Assembly (NCBI GenBank): GCA_001314845.1
Contig: LJZQ01000003.1
Location: 76,423-140,422 of the forward strand
Direction: 5' to 3'
Length of the DNA stretch: 64,000 nt
Origin: Marinobacter excellens HL-55
GTDB taxonomy: Bacteria > Pseudomonadota > Gammaproteobacteria > Pseudomonadales > Oleiphilaceae
The notes under the pieces were generated by a model that ran no database searches, was not told the DNA's origin, and worked only from the letters and a program-made list of their open reading frames with translations. Shown piece by piece: positions 26,802 to 35,343 of this stretch. Position numbers and translations under genes: made by a program. Within the stretch, counting starts at the first letter, position 1; each line of letters begins with the position of its first letter.

Positions 26802-27722
26802 GTGCAACCGGACATTTCCGTAAAGCACCTGAACAAAATCTACGAAGATGGCTTTCAGGCCCTGAAAGACGTCAACCTTGAGATCTATCCGGGTGAGATC
26901 TTCGCCCTGCTCGGCCCCAATGGCGCTGGCAAAACCACACTGATTTCGATCATTTGCGGCATCGTCAACAAGAGCAATGGCGATGTGAAAGCCGCCGGGC
27001 ACGACATCATCAAAGACTACCGAAAAGCCCGACAGTCTATTGGGCTGGTGCCGCAAGAGCTGAACACCGACTCCTTCGAAACGGTCTGGAACGCAGTGTC
27101 TTTTAGCCGCGGCCTGTTCGGCAAGCCGGCCAAACCGGAACACATCGAAGCGGTGCTCAAAGACCTGTCGCTGTGGGACAAACGCGATAATCGGATCATG
27201 TCATTGTCGGGTGGCATGAAACGTCGGGTGATGATCGCAAAGGCCTTGTCGCACGAACCGCGCATCCTGTTTCTGGATGAGCCAACTGCAGGAGTTGATG
27301 TAGAACTGCGCCGGGACATGTGGGAGATGGTGCGTAAACTACGCCAGAATGGCACCACCATCATCCTGACGACCCACTACATCGAAGAAGCCGAGGAAAT
27401 GGCCGACCGAATAGGCGTGATTCGCAACGGCGAAATCATCCTGGTGGAGGACAAGGCCCAGCTGATGTCCAAACTTGGTAAAAAAGAGCTGCGATTGCAC
27501 CTGCAGCAGAAGCTGGAAAAGGTTCCCGGTGAACTGACTCGGGAGCCGGTTGAATTGTCAGGCGATGGCTACGAGCTGATCTACACCTTTGACTCCCAAC
27601 AGCAACAGGCCGGCGTTGCTCGCCTGTTAAGAACACTGGGGGATCTGGGCATCGACTACCGTGACTTGCAGACCCGGGAAAGTTCGCTGGAAGAGATATT
27701 TGTTGGGCTGGTCCATGAATAA
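26802..27722 (+). CDS. ABC exporter ATPase (YadG/CcmA-like)
   Basis: The ATP-binding subunit of an ABC-2 exporter. Walker A is GPNGAGKTT, the signature is [15 protein letters not shown], Walker B is [11 protein letters not shown], and the H-loop is [14 protein letters not shown]. About 90 C-terminal residues form the regulatory extension. I chose the GTG at 26802 (306 residues), with AGGA seven nt upstream and a start matching the family. An upstream GTG at 26748 would add 18 residues of unlike sequence. The permease follows after 33 nt. The substrate is unknown. Confidence 0.9.
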   Translation: MQPDISVKHLNKIYEDGFQALKDVNLEIYPGEIFALLGPNGAGKTTLISIICGIVNKSNGDVKAAGHDIIKDYRKARQSIGLVPQELNTDSFETVWNAVSFSRGLFGKPAKPEHIEAVLKDLSLWDKRDNRIMSLSGGMKRRVMIAKALSHEPRILFLDEPTAGVDVELRRDMWEMVRKLRQNGTTIILTTHYIEEAEEMADRIGVIRNGEIILVEDKAQLMSKLGKKELRLHLQQKLEKVPGELTREPVELSGDGYELIYTFDSQQQQAGVARLLRTLGDLGIDYRDLQTRESSLEEIFVGLVHE

Positions 27723-27755
27723 CCACCTGCTTGAACAGCATCAACGGAGAGCTCG

Positions 27756-28517
27756 ATGAATCTTTATGGTGTAAAAGCAATCTACAAGTTCGAAATGGCG
27801 CGCATGAAGCGGACCATTATGCAAAGCGTCTTGTCGCCCGTGATCTCAACCTGCCTCTATTTTGTGGTGTTTGGATCGGCCATCGGCTCTCGTATGGGCG
27901 ACATTGGCGGCATCGATTATGGTGCATACATCATTCCCGGCCTCGTGATGCTGTCACTGCTGATGCAAAGCATTTCCAATGCCTCGTTTGGCATTTACAT
28001 GCCCAAGTTCTCAGGGACCATCTACGAGGTGCTGTCGGCCCCCGTCTCCTATTTCGAAATTGTGCTCGGTTATGTCGGCGCTGCCACCACCAAGGCGGTT
28101 ATTCTGGGGCTGATCATCCTGCTGACAGCGCGCCTGTTTGTGGACTATTCGATATTGCACCCATTCTGGATGCTATCGTTTCTCATCCTTACCTCGATGA
28201 CCTTCAGCCTGTTCGGATTCATCATCGGCATCTGGGCCGATGGCTTCGAGAAACTCCAAATCGTCCCGATGATGATCGTTACCCCCCTGGTGTTTCTGGG
28301 CGGGACGTTCTATTCCATCGATATGCTGCCCGAGATCTGGCAAACCATTAGCCTTTTCAATCCGGTGGTGTACCTGATCAGCGGGTTCCGTTGGGCTTTT
28401 TACGGTGTGTCTGACGTGCATGTGGGTATCAGCGTAGGCATGACCCTGGTGTTCCTGTCACTCTGCATGACCGCTGTGTGGTGGATCTTCAAAACCGGCT
28501 ACCGACTGCGGTCATGA
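27756..28517 (+). CDS. ABC-2 type exporter permease (YadH-like)
   Basis: A 253-residue inner-membrane protein with about six membrane helices. It starts with a cytoplasmic helix ([19 protein letters not shown]) and contains the ABC-2 features [17 protein letters not shown] and [17 protein letters not shown]. It pairs with the ATPase just upstream to export an unknown substrate, perhaps a lipid or polysaccharide as in other YadGH-type systems. GGAG before the ATG supports the start. Its stop overlaps the DUF192 gene (ATGA). Confidence 0.9.
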   Translation: MNLYGVKAIYKFEMARMKRTIMQSVLSPVISTCLYFVVFGSAIGSRMGDIGGIDYGAYIIPGLVMLSLLMQSISNASFGIYMPKFSGTIYEVLSAPVSYFEIVLGYVGAATTKAVILGLIILLTARLFVDYSILHPFWMLSFLILTSMTFSLFGFIIGIWADGFEKLQIVPMMIVTPLVFLGGTFYSIDMLPEIWQTISLFNPVVYLISGFRWAFYGVSDVHVGISVGMTLVFLSLCMTAVWWIFKTGYRLRS

Positions 28518-29017
28518 AGCGTCAACCCGGGCGCTGGTTATTTGGCCTATGCTTTGCGGCATTCTTTGCGGGCTTCGGAGCAAGCGACGCAAACGGTCGA
28601 ACCACGCTGCCGATCGTAGATGCCTGCTTTGTGACGGACGACGGCATTCATAATGTTGCGTTGGAAGTCGCCAGTAAGGACAAACAGCGGCAGAGAGGCC
28701 TGATGGGCCGCGGCGAAATGGGAGATCACGCCGGGATGCTGTTTACCTATCGGCGTGAACGATCTGCAAGCCACGGATTCTGGATGTTTCAGACGCTGAT
28801 CCCACTGGACATCGCCTACATTGACAGCAACGGCAGGATTGTCAGCATTCGATCAATGGCGCCCTGCCCTTCCGCTCAGGGACGGGATTGCCCGAACTAC
28901 CCTTCCGGGCAACCATTTTCGAACGCGGTTGAAATGAACGCCGGCTATTTCGAGGACCGTGACATTAACGTCGGCGACAGGCTCCATTGGCCCGCCGACG
29001 ACACATGTCATCGCTGA
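28514..29017 (+). CDS. DUF192 family secreted protein
   Basis: A 167-residue protein of the DUF192 (COG1430) family, whose members are mostly small exported proteins of unknown function. Residues 1-28 form a signal peptide ([19 protein letters not shown]). The core has RQRGLMGR and [17 protein letters not shown], the family hallmarks. The start lies in an ATGA overlap with the ABC permease, so the protein is translated with the exporter; a functional link is possible but unproven. It ends 3 nt before the end of the convergent crotonase gene. Confidence 0.85.
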   Translation: MKRQPGRWLFGLCFAAFFAGFGASDANGRTTLPIVDACFVTDDGIHNVALEVASKDKQRQRGLMGRGEMGDHAGMLFTYRRERSASHGFWMFQTLIPLDIAYIDSNGRIVSIRSMAPCPSAQGRDCPNYPSGQPFSNAVEMNAGYFEDRDINVGDRLHWPADDTCHR

Positions 29018-29020
29018 GCC

Positions 29021-29812
29021 TTATTTGTCTTGCCATTCAGGATCCCGCTTCTCGAGGAACGCACAAATACCCTCCTGCGCATCCACCGACGCCACATTGC
29101 CGGCCATGACCTCTGCAGTGTAATCGTAGGCATCGGCTAAGGGCATCTCCAGCTGACGATAGAACGCAGTTTTGCCGACTTTGAGGGCATGCCCGGATTT
29201 TCCGGCTATGGTGGCTGCCATTTGATACACCGTTTCATCCAGATGCTCCGCCGCCACTACCCGATTCACCAAACCGATGCTTTCGGCCCGGGCAGCATCG
29301 ATCATCTCACCGGTCAGCAGCATTTCCATCGCATGTTTGCGGGACACGTTACGAGACAGCGCCACCATCGGCGTAGAACAGAACAATCCGATATTCACCC
29401 CCGGTGTTGCAAACCGGGCGCCCTCCTCGGCCACCGCCAGATCACAACTGGCCACCAACTGGCAGCCCGCCGCCGTGGCAACACCAGCCACCCGCGCAAT
29501 GACCGGTTTGGGGAGATTGACGATCTGCTGCATCACCTTGCTGCAGCGCTGGAACAACGCCAGCTGAAACTCTTGACAATCGAACTGGGACCGCATCTCG
29601 CGCAGGTCATGCCCTGCGCAGAACACGCGCCCGGCCGCCGCCAACACCACCACGCGGGTATCAGCGTCGTTCTCCATAGCAGTAAACACCTCTGAAAGTG
29701 CATCCAGCATCACCATCGACAAACTGTTGCGTTTATCAGGCTGACTCAGTGTCACCGTCGTTATGCCTTGTTTGGTATGTTGCTGCACCAGGTTATTAGC
29801 CGCTTGTGTCAT
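29021..29812 (-). CDS. Crotonase-superfamily protein lacking both hydratase glutamates (ECHDC3-like)
   Basis: A 263-residue enoyl-CoA hydratase/isomerase fold protein. The CoA-binding and oxyanion elements are visible: CAGHDLREM near residues 65-73 and ARVAGVATAAGCQL near 106-119. The two acid/base glutamates of classical enoyl-CoA hydratase (rat Glu144 and Glu164, 20 residues apart) are replaced by Gln118 (GCQL) and Gly138 (TPGV). Simple hydration is therefore unlikely; another crotonase reaction, or a non-catalytic role, is possible. The ATG at 29812 is preceded by AAGG. It stands alone. Confidence 0.85.
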   Translation of the reverse strand: MTQAANNLVQQHTKQGITTVTLSQPDKRNSLSMVMLDALSEVFTAMENDADTRVVVLAAAGRVFCAGHDLREMRSQFDCQEFQLALFQRCSKVMQQIVNLPKPVIARVAGVATAAGCQLVASCDLAVAEEGARFATPGVNIGLFCSTPMVALSRNVSRKHAMEMLLTGEMIDAARAESIGLVNRVVAAEHLDETVYQMAATIAGKSGHALKVGKTAFYRQLEMPLADAYDYTAEVMAGNVASVDAQEGICAFLEKRDPEWQDK

Positions 29813-29949
29813 CGCACCTTATCTCCTTTGCTCTGTTCTAAGCAGTATCACCAAACGTTTCGTGTCTGTCGAACCGACCTTTGGAGAGTGGTTGTATTTA
29901 CAGCCATAGCCCTCACAGTTCTACCAAGCGATGCTGAAAAGGAGACTCT

Positions 29950-30147
29950 ATGCCCCGTTCTTTGCTGATCAAAATAGTGCTGTTCGTTCTAATTGTCGGC
30001 GGTGCCATCATGGAGCTCATCAAAGACGACCCTCAAGTCCCCACGGGTGATATAGACCGGGTACATCCTGTAATGCCCGTTCAGGAATCTGATTATCAGC
30101 AGGCTGGTGAAGATGCCGATAAAATGGAAGACGAGGAACAGCGTTGA
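29950..30147 (+). CDS. Small membrane-anchored protein, 65 residues
   Basis: Not recognised. It has an N-terminal membrane helix (about residues 5-22, KIVLFVLIVGGAIMEL) followed by a short acidic tail ending EDEEQR, probably facing the periplasm or cytoplasm as a free tail. AAGGAG lies close before the ATG, a near-ideal ribosome binding site, which is the main reason to call it real. It is divergent from the crotonase gene and lies 79 nt before the oppositely oriented tRNA-Leu. Confidence 0.6.
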   Translation: MPRSLLIKIVLFVLIVGGAIMELIKDDPQVPTGDIDRVHPVMPVQESDYQQAGEDADKMEDEEQR

Positions 30148-30226
30148 GGGCAGATACTAAACAAATGCACCGCTGCAGGTTTTTGTGTTGTGGGAGCGAG
30201 AATGCGCTGGAAAGCATCTATTGAAA

Positions 30227-30313
30227 TGGTGCCCGGAGCCGGAATCGAACCGGCACGACCTTGCGGTCGAGAGATTTTAAGTCTCTTGTGTCTACCAATT
30301 TCACCATCCGGGC
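30227..30313 (-). tRNA. tRNA-Leu (anticodon TAA)
   Basis: An 87-nt class II tRNA read on the minus strand. The acceptor stem GCCCGGA pairs with TCCGGGC, the 3' CCA is encoded, the anticodon loop CTTAAAA gives TAA, the variable arm is long as expected for Leu, and the T-loop is GGTTCGATTCC. It decodes UUA and, by wobble, UUG. No integrase or duplicated 3' end is seen next to it, so there is no sign of an integrated element. Confidence 0.97.
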
Positions 30314-30412
30314 ATCGGAGGGGATGTGCTTGGAGGGCGGAATTGTATAAGGCCCGTTGGCGTAACGCAATTCCGTTGCCGTTGATCCACAAAAATCCTT
30401 TGTAATCCGCGC

Positions 30413-31036
30413 CTAAACCGGCTTTGTGGCTCGGCCTTTGTATATAAAACCGGCGATTTTCGGAGCATTTGGCATGTACAGGTTATCGAGTTCTTGAATT
30501 TCAAATCCCGCGTGGCGGATCAGATCTGCGATCTGACGGTTTAGATGGCAGCCACCTGCGAGCATTTTCCAGCCCGGTGTGATGCGGTGTTGCCATTTCC
30601 GAGTGCCCTCGTGAGGGGCCTCGCCATGCTCGAGAAACAATAAATCACCGCCTGGTTTGAGCACCCTTTTCATCTGAAGCAAGGCCACGTGCCAGTCCGG
30701 GATGGTGCATAAGGTAAAGGTTAGTAAAACGGTATCCACCGAATCATCCGCAAGGGGGATCTTCTCGCCCGGCAGGTCCAGCCATTCCACCTTTATCGGT
30801 GAGCGGCTCAGGTTTGCTAACGCTTTGCGCCGCATACCCTCTGACGGTTCCAGCCCGTAAACCATTTCAACCTGATCCTGGTTATAGAATTCAAGGTTGA
30901 TACCGGAGCCCATACCCACCTCGAGTACCCGGCCTTTGGCTCTTGGCACAATCTGACTTCGCAGTTTCATCACCTGGCCCATGGAGCAGGCTTTGTCGAT
31001 GACGTGCGGGAGAATTCGGTCCTCGTAAAAGCTCAT
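30413..31036 (-). CDS. Class I SAM-dependent methyltransferase
   Basis: A 207-residue cytoplasmic methyltransferase. Motif I is VLEVGMGSGINLEFY, the acidic residue after strand 2 is in YGLEPSEGM, and motif III/IV is VDTVLLTFTLCTIPD with LKPGGDLLFLEHG. It resembles the UbiE/METTL7-like group; the substrate is unknown. I chose the ATG at 31036 because GGTGA precedes it by five nt; an ATG at 31048 adds four residues but has no ribosome binding site. It is divergent from cydA, with 183 nt between them. Confidence 0.85.
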   Translation of the reverse strand: MSFYEDRILPHVIDKACSMGQVMKLRSQIVPRAKGRVLEVGMGSGINLEFYNQDQVEMVYGLEPSEGMRRKALANLSRSPIKVEWLDLPGEKIPLADDSVDTVLLTFTLCTIPDWHVALLQMKRVLKPGGDLLFLEHGEAPHEGTRKWQHRITPGWKMLAGGCHLNRQIADLIRHAGFEIQELDNLYMPNAPKIAGFIYKGRATKPV

Positions 31037-31165
31037 TCGGCTCACCATAATTGTTTTAGATTAAGGGGTGCGACAAACTGCCCTATCGTGTTTTGCTACT
31101 TTACCGGTAGCATCACACCTATCTGCCGGTGAAACAACATAACAAAAAGCCATAAGGCAGCGGCT

Positions 31166-31187
31166 GAACGGGCGCGTTGGCCCGTTC
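31166..31187 (+). promoter_or_regulatory. Leader hairpin upstream of cydA
   Basis: GAACGGGC and GCCCGTTC form a perfect 8-bp stem with a 6-nt loop, ending 32 nt before the cydA ATG and before its GGAGG. No T-run follows, so it is not a classical terminator. It may stabilise the mRNA 5' end or be a processing or regulatory structure. No clear FNR/ANR box (TTGAT-N4-ATCAA) was seen in this region. Confidence 0.4.
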
Positions 31188-31219
31188 GTTATGACTTGTT
31201 TGAGTTACCGGAGGTATTA

Positions 31220-32662
31220 ATGGAACTCGACCCTCTCATGCTATCGCGAATCCAGTTCGCGTTTGTGGTGTCATTTCACGCCATTTTTCCGGTGTTTACC
31301 ATCGGCCTTGCTTCTTACATCGCCGTTCTTGAGGGCCTGGCCTTCAAAACAAAGAATCCGGTCTGGGAAAAGCTGTCCGGATTCTGGACCAAGGTCTTTG
31401 CCGTTGTGTTCGGTATGGGCGTGGTCTCTGGCATCGTGATGTCGTTTCAGTTCGGGACCAACTGGAGTAATTTTTCGCAGGCGACCGCCAACTTCCTTGG
31501 GCCAGTTCTGAGTTACGAGGTTATTACCGCATTTTTCCTGGAAGCAGCGTTCCTCGGCGTTTTGCTATTCGGGCGGAATAAGGTTCCGCCGGGGGTTCAT
31601 CTATTTGCCGCCATCATGGTGGCAACGGGTACCTTTATCTCGTCTTTCTGGATTCTCGCCGCCAACAGCTGGATGCACACTCCGGCCGGGATCGAGTTAC
31701 GTGACGGCGTGTTCCATGTGGTGTCCTGGAGCCAGGCGCTGTTCAACCCCTCTTTCCCCTATCGTTTCGCACATATGGCGTTGGCGTCTTTTCTGACTGG
31801 TGGATTTGTGGTCGCAGGCGTCAGTGCCTGGTATCTGCTACGAGGGCGCGAAGTTGAGGCTAACCGCAAAGCACTGTCTATGTGCCTCTGGTTATTGCTA
31901 TTCATAGCGCCAGCGCAACTTGTTGTTGGTGACTTCCACGGTCTCAACACACTGGAGCATCAGCCCATGAAGGTTGCTGCGATGGAAGGCAACTGGGAAA
32001 CTTCCCGCAATGTGCCGCTGTTGTTGTTCGCGATTCCTGATCAGGCTAATCAAACCAATCATTTTGAGATTGGTATTCCCAGCCTTGCCAGCTTTGTGTT
32101 GACCCATGAATGGGATGGCGAGGTACCGGGCCTGAATGAAGTAGCAGTCGAAGAACAGCCGCCCGTGGCTATTGTGTTCTGGTCGTTCCGGGTGATGGTC
32201 GGGTTGGGTATGTTGATGATTCTGTTTGCCCTGGCCGGCCTGTTCCTGCGCGTAAAGGGACGTTATTTCCAGAACCGCTGGTTTCTTCAGGGCTTGCGGT
32301 TTATGAGCATTACGCCTTTTATTGCAGTACTGGCGGGATGGTTTGTGACGGAGGTCGGTCGCTCACCCTGGCTGGTTTACGGCATGATGACTCAGGCGGA
32401 GTCGGTTACACCGTCACTCACCGGCGCTATGGCCCTTTTCACATTGATCGGCTATGTGGTGGTATATGGTTTGGTGTTCTCTGCCGGAGTTTATTACCTG
32501 ATGCGGGTGCTCTATGTGGGCCTAGAAGATAACGATGAGGAATACGATCACGAAGATGATCGCCCTGCACGGCCTTTGTCAGCAGCCCATGTGCCGTTCG
32601 AGATAGAGCCCGGCAAAGACGCTGTCAATCACGCCAAACCGATCAACCAGGGAGGCCACTAA
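31220..32662 (+). CDS. cydA: Cytochrome bd-type ubiquinol oxidase subunit I (CIO type)
   Basis: Subunit I of a bd-type terminal oxidase, carrying the quinol site and hemes, in the inner membrane. It begins LSRIQFAFVVSFHAIFP, with His20 in the place of the conserved heme ligand, and has about nine membrane helices. At 480 residues and with a short quinol loop it resembles the cyanide-insensitive oxidase (CioA) of pseudomonads more than the 522-residue E. coli CydA. The ATG at 31220 has GGAGG six nt upstream; a TTG at 31196 would add eight residues and was not chosen. cydB follows after 2 nt. Confidence 0.95.
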   Translation: MELDPLMLSRIQFAFVVSFHAIFPVFTIGLASYIAVLEGLAFKTKNPVWEKLSGFWTKVFAVVFGMGVVSGIVMSFQFGTNWSNFSQATANFLGPVLSYEVITAFFLEAAFLGVLLFGRNKVPPGVHLFAAIMVATGTFISSFWILAANSWMHTPAGIELRDGVFHVVSWSQALFNPSFPYRFAHMALASFLTGGFVVAGVSAWYLLRGREVEANRKALSMCLWLLLFIAPAQLVVGDFHGLNTLEHQPMKVAAMEGNWETSRNVPLLLFAIPDQANQTNHFEIGIPSLASFVLTHEWDGEVPGLNEVAVEEQPPVAIVFWSFRVMVGLGMLMILFALAGLFLRVKGRYFQNRWFLQGLRFMSITPFIAVLAGWFVTEVGRSPWLVYGMMTQAESVTPSLTGAMALFTLIGYVVVYGLVFSAGVYYLMRVLYVGLEDNDEEYDHEDDRPARPLSAAHVPFEIEPGKDAVNHAKPINQGGH

Positions 32663-32664
32663 TC

Positions 32665-33666
32665 ATGGAACTTTTTGATCTGGCCCTTATCTGGGCGTTC
32701 ATTATTGGCTTTGGTGTCATCATGTATGTGCTGATGGACGGCTTTGATCTGGGTGTCGGGATTCTATTCCCGTTTGCACCGTCCGAGCAGGATCGGGATA
32801 CCATGATGAATAGCGTCGCGCCGGTCTGGGACGGCAATGAAACCTGGCTGGTGCTGGGCGGTGCCGGGCTATTGGCAGCGTTCCCGATGGTCTATTCCAT
32901 CATTCTGCCAGCGCTGTACATCGGTGTGTTTCTGCTGTTGGCCGGCTTGATCTTCCGGGGCGTAGCTTTTGAGTTCCGGTTCAAGGCCCGGTCGTCCCGG
33001 TACTTGTGGAACTGGTCGTTCGCCGGTGGCTCCACGGTGGCGGCTTTTGCACAGGGCGCGGTTGTAGGTGCCTACATTCAGGGCTTTGAGACCGCTAACG
33101 GGGTCTACGTCGGCGGTGCCCTGGATTGGCTCACACCTTTCACCGTCCTTACTGGCCTTGGCATGCTCGCAGGCTATGCCCTGCTGGGTTCAACCTGGTT
33201 GATCATGAAAACAGAAGGGCGGCTGCAAGAGTGGGCTTACCGGCTGACAACGCCTTTGCTGGCCGCGGTGCTGGTAATCTTCGGTATTATCAGTGTGTGG
33301 ACGCCGTTTGTGGACGACATGGTTCGTGAACGCTGGTTTTCCAATCTGACGGTGATCTGGATCCTACCTGCGCTGACATTGCTGTGTGCCTTCCAGATCT
33401 GGCGGTCTGTTCGCAACCGCTTTGAAGGCATGCCATTCGTCGCAACCATGGGCTTGTTCATCACCACGTACCTGGGCCTGATAGTCAGCCGCTGGCCTTA
33501 CGTTGTGCCACCAAACTACACCTTGTGGGACGCATCCTCCGCCTACGAGTCGCAGTTGTTCCTGCTACTTGGCTTGCTCTTTGTTATCCCGATTGTACTG
33601 GCCTACACCGCCTGGACCTATTGGGTGTTCCGGGGCAAGGTTCGTGCTGGCGAGGGGTATCACTGA
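32665..33666 (+). CDS. cydB: Cytochrome bd-type ubiquinol oxidase subunit II (CIO type)
   Basis: The 333-residue partner of CydA, with about eight membrane helices. It has YVLMDGFDLGVGILFPF, the conserved first-helix motif of CydB, and VWDGNETWLVLGGAGLLAAFP. Its ATG follows the cydA stop by 2 nt, and its own stop is directly followed by the GTG of cydD. No small CydX-like frame is seen after it. The products reduce oxygen to water at low oxygen tension with electrons from quinol. Confidence 0.95.
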   Translation: MELFDLALIWAFIIGFGVIMYVLMDGFDLGVGILFPFAPSEQDRDTMMNSVAPVWDGNETWLVLGGAGLLAAFPMVYSIILPALYIGVFLLLAGLIFRGVAFEFRFKARSSRYLWNWSFAGGSTVAAFAQGAVVGAYIQGFETANGVYVGGALDWLTPFTVLTGLGMLAGYALLGSTWLIMKTEGRLQEWAYRLTTPLLAAVLVIFGIISVWTPFVDDMVRERWFSNLTVIWILPALTLLCAFQIWRSVRNRFEGMPFVATMGLFITTYLGLIVSRWPYVVPPNYTLWDASSAYESQLFLLLGLLFVIPIVLAYTAWTYWVFRGKVRAGEGYH

Positions 33667-35343
33667 GTGTCTGAGCCAGCCCAGGTTGATGTTCGACAAT
33701 GGCTTTCCGGGCTTGCCCGGAACAGCCAGCGTTGGGCACGGCTTACCGTGCTGGCGGGTGCTCTGACCGGGCTGGCAACCATCCTGCAGATGGTATTGCT
33801 GGCCTGGCTGGTGCACCAGATCATAATCGAAGGACAATCAGCCGCCGGGCTCACTTCGAGCTTTATTGCGTTGATTGTCGCCCTTCTGTTTCGGGCTGCC
33901 GGCCAGGGTATGCAATCCCACTTTGCGGCACGTTGCAGCGAACAGGTTCGCCGGGACGCCCGGCGTCAATTGCACCGGCATTGGGGCGATGCAGGCCCGG
34001 TTACCCTCGCGGATGCTTCGGCCGGCAGCCTGGCGCGGGAATGGCTGGACCACGTTGAAGCGTTGCACGGCTACTTTGCCCGCTTCTTACCGCAGATGTT
34101 TCTGGCCGCTATTATCCCTGTCGTCATTCTGGCGTTGGTGTTTTGGTTAGACTGGCTGGCCGGAATTTTTCTGTTGCTATCTGCGCCTTTGATTCCACTG
34201 TTCATGGCGTTGGTGGGCATAGGCGCCGAAAAGGTCAATCAACAACACTTTGAGGTTATCAGCCGGCTGTCTGGCCAGTTTCTGGATAAGATTCGCGGGC
34301 TGACCACCCTGCAGCTGTTTGGACAAACCCGCAGTGCCAGCGATGCGTTGCATCGTCGCTCAGATCAGTATCGACGGATAACCATGAAAACTCTGAAAGT
34401 GGCGTTCTTATCTTCTGCCGTGCTCGAGTTTTTTGCGTCGGTTGCCATCGCAGTTATTGCGATATACGTCGGCTTTGGATTATTGGGATACATCAGCTAC
34501 GGGCCCAGCGCCGACTTGACCCTGTTTTCGGGGTTGCTGATCCTGTTGCTGGCCCCCGAGTTCTTCCAACCGTTACGAACTCTGTCGCAACACTACCATG
34601 ACCGGGCCACCGCCCTTGGGGCCAGCGCGGAGATTCTCGCACGACTAAATCAACCCACAGGGGCCAACACCTCAAAGCCAAAGCACCCGCAGGCAACGCC
34701 CGATAACCGCATTTCACTGAGCAACGTTTCCTTGCACTACGGGACCGGTAAACCAATTCTACGTAACCTGAACCTGTCGGTGTTGCAAGGGCAATCGGTT
34801 GCCCTGACCGGCCCCTCTGGCGGAGGTAAGTCCTCCCTGCTGCATCTTATCGCGGGTTTTATAACGCCAACCCAGGGTTTTGTCAGCGTGTTTGGCAATC
34901 CTCCGGGCCAGCTGGCTTTTGGCTGGCTTGGTCAGCGTGGTTTCTGGATACAGGGTTCCTGGGCCGACAATCTGCGTTTGACCTGCCCGGAGGCTTCAGA
35001 CATCGCGATTGAATCAGCGCTGCGGCGGGTCGGCCTTGGCAGTATGCTTGAGAGCCGCGCTCAGGGCATTCACAGCCAGATTGCGGAAGACGGGCAAGGA
35101 CTATCCGGCGGCCAGGCCCGCAGGTTAAGTCTGGCCCGGATTTTCGTTGCTGATTACGATTTAATTCTACTGGATGAGCCGACAGCAGGGCTTGATGCAA
35201 CCAGTGAGATTGTGGTCTTGGAGGCATTGCACAAGTTGGCCGAATCCGGCAAGACGCTGGTGTTCTCAACTCATCATAACGCGCTGCTGGCACTGGCTGA
35301 CCGAACACTGATTGTTAACAATGGGGAGGTTCGGGATGCATGA
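33667..35343 (+). CDS. cydD: Thiol reductant ABC exporter subunit CydD
   Basis: Half of the CydDC exporter, which moves cysteine/glutathione to the periplasm and is needed to assemble cytochrome bd. Residues 1-320 are the six-helix membrane domain. The ATPase domain has Walker A GPSGGGKSS, signature LSGGQARRLSLARI and Walker B LILLDEPTAGLD. The GTG start at 33667 directly follows the cydB stop, and the length (558) is normal. It overlaps cydC by 8 nt. Its direct linkage to cydAB argues that this oxidase needs CydDC for maturation. Confidence 0.93.
   Translation: MSEPAQVDVRQWLSGLARNSQRWARLTVLAGALTGLATILQMVLLAWLVHQIIIEGQSAAGLTSSFIALIVALLFRAAGQGMQSHFAARCSEQVRRDARRQLHRHWGDAGPVTLADASAGSLAREWLDHVEALHGYFARFLPQMFLAAIIPVVILALVFWLDWLAGIFLLLSAPLIPLFMALVGIGAEKVNQQHFEVISRLSGQFLDKIRGLTTLQLFGQTRSASDALHRRSDQYRRITMKTLKVAFLSSAVLEFFASVAIAVIAIYVGFGLLGYISYGPSADLTLFSGLLILLLAPEFFQPLRTLSQHYHDRATALGASAEILARLNQPTGANTSKPKHPQATPDNRISLSNVSLHYGTGKPILRNLNLSVLQGQSVALTGPSGGGKSSLLHLIAGFITPTQGFVSVFGNPPGQLAFGWLGQRGFWIQGSWADNLRLTCPEASDIAIESALRRVGLGSMLESRAQGIHSQIAEDGQGLSGGQARRLSLARIFVADYDLILLDEPTAGLDATSEIVVLEALHKLAESGKTLVFSTHHNALLALADRTLIVNNGEVRDA

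Noticed and set aside
30227-30330. tRNA-Leu as an integration site
   Set aside because: No integrase, no repeated tRNA 3' end and no change in base composition nearby.
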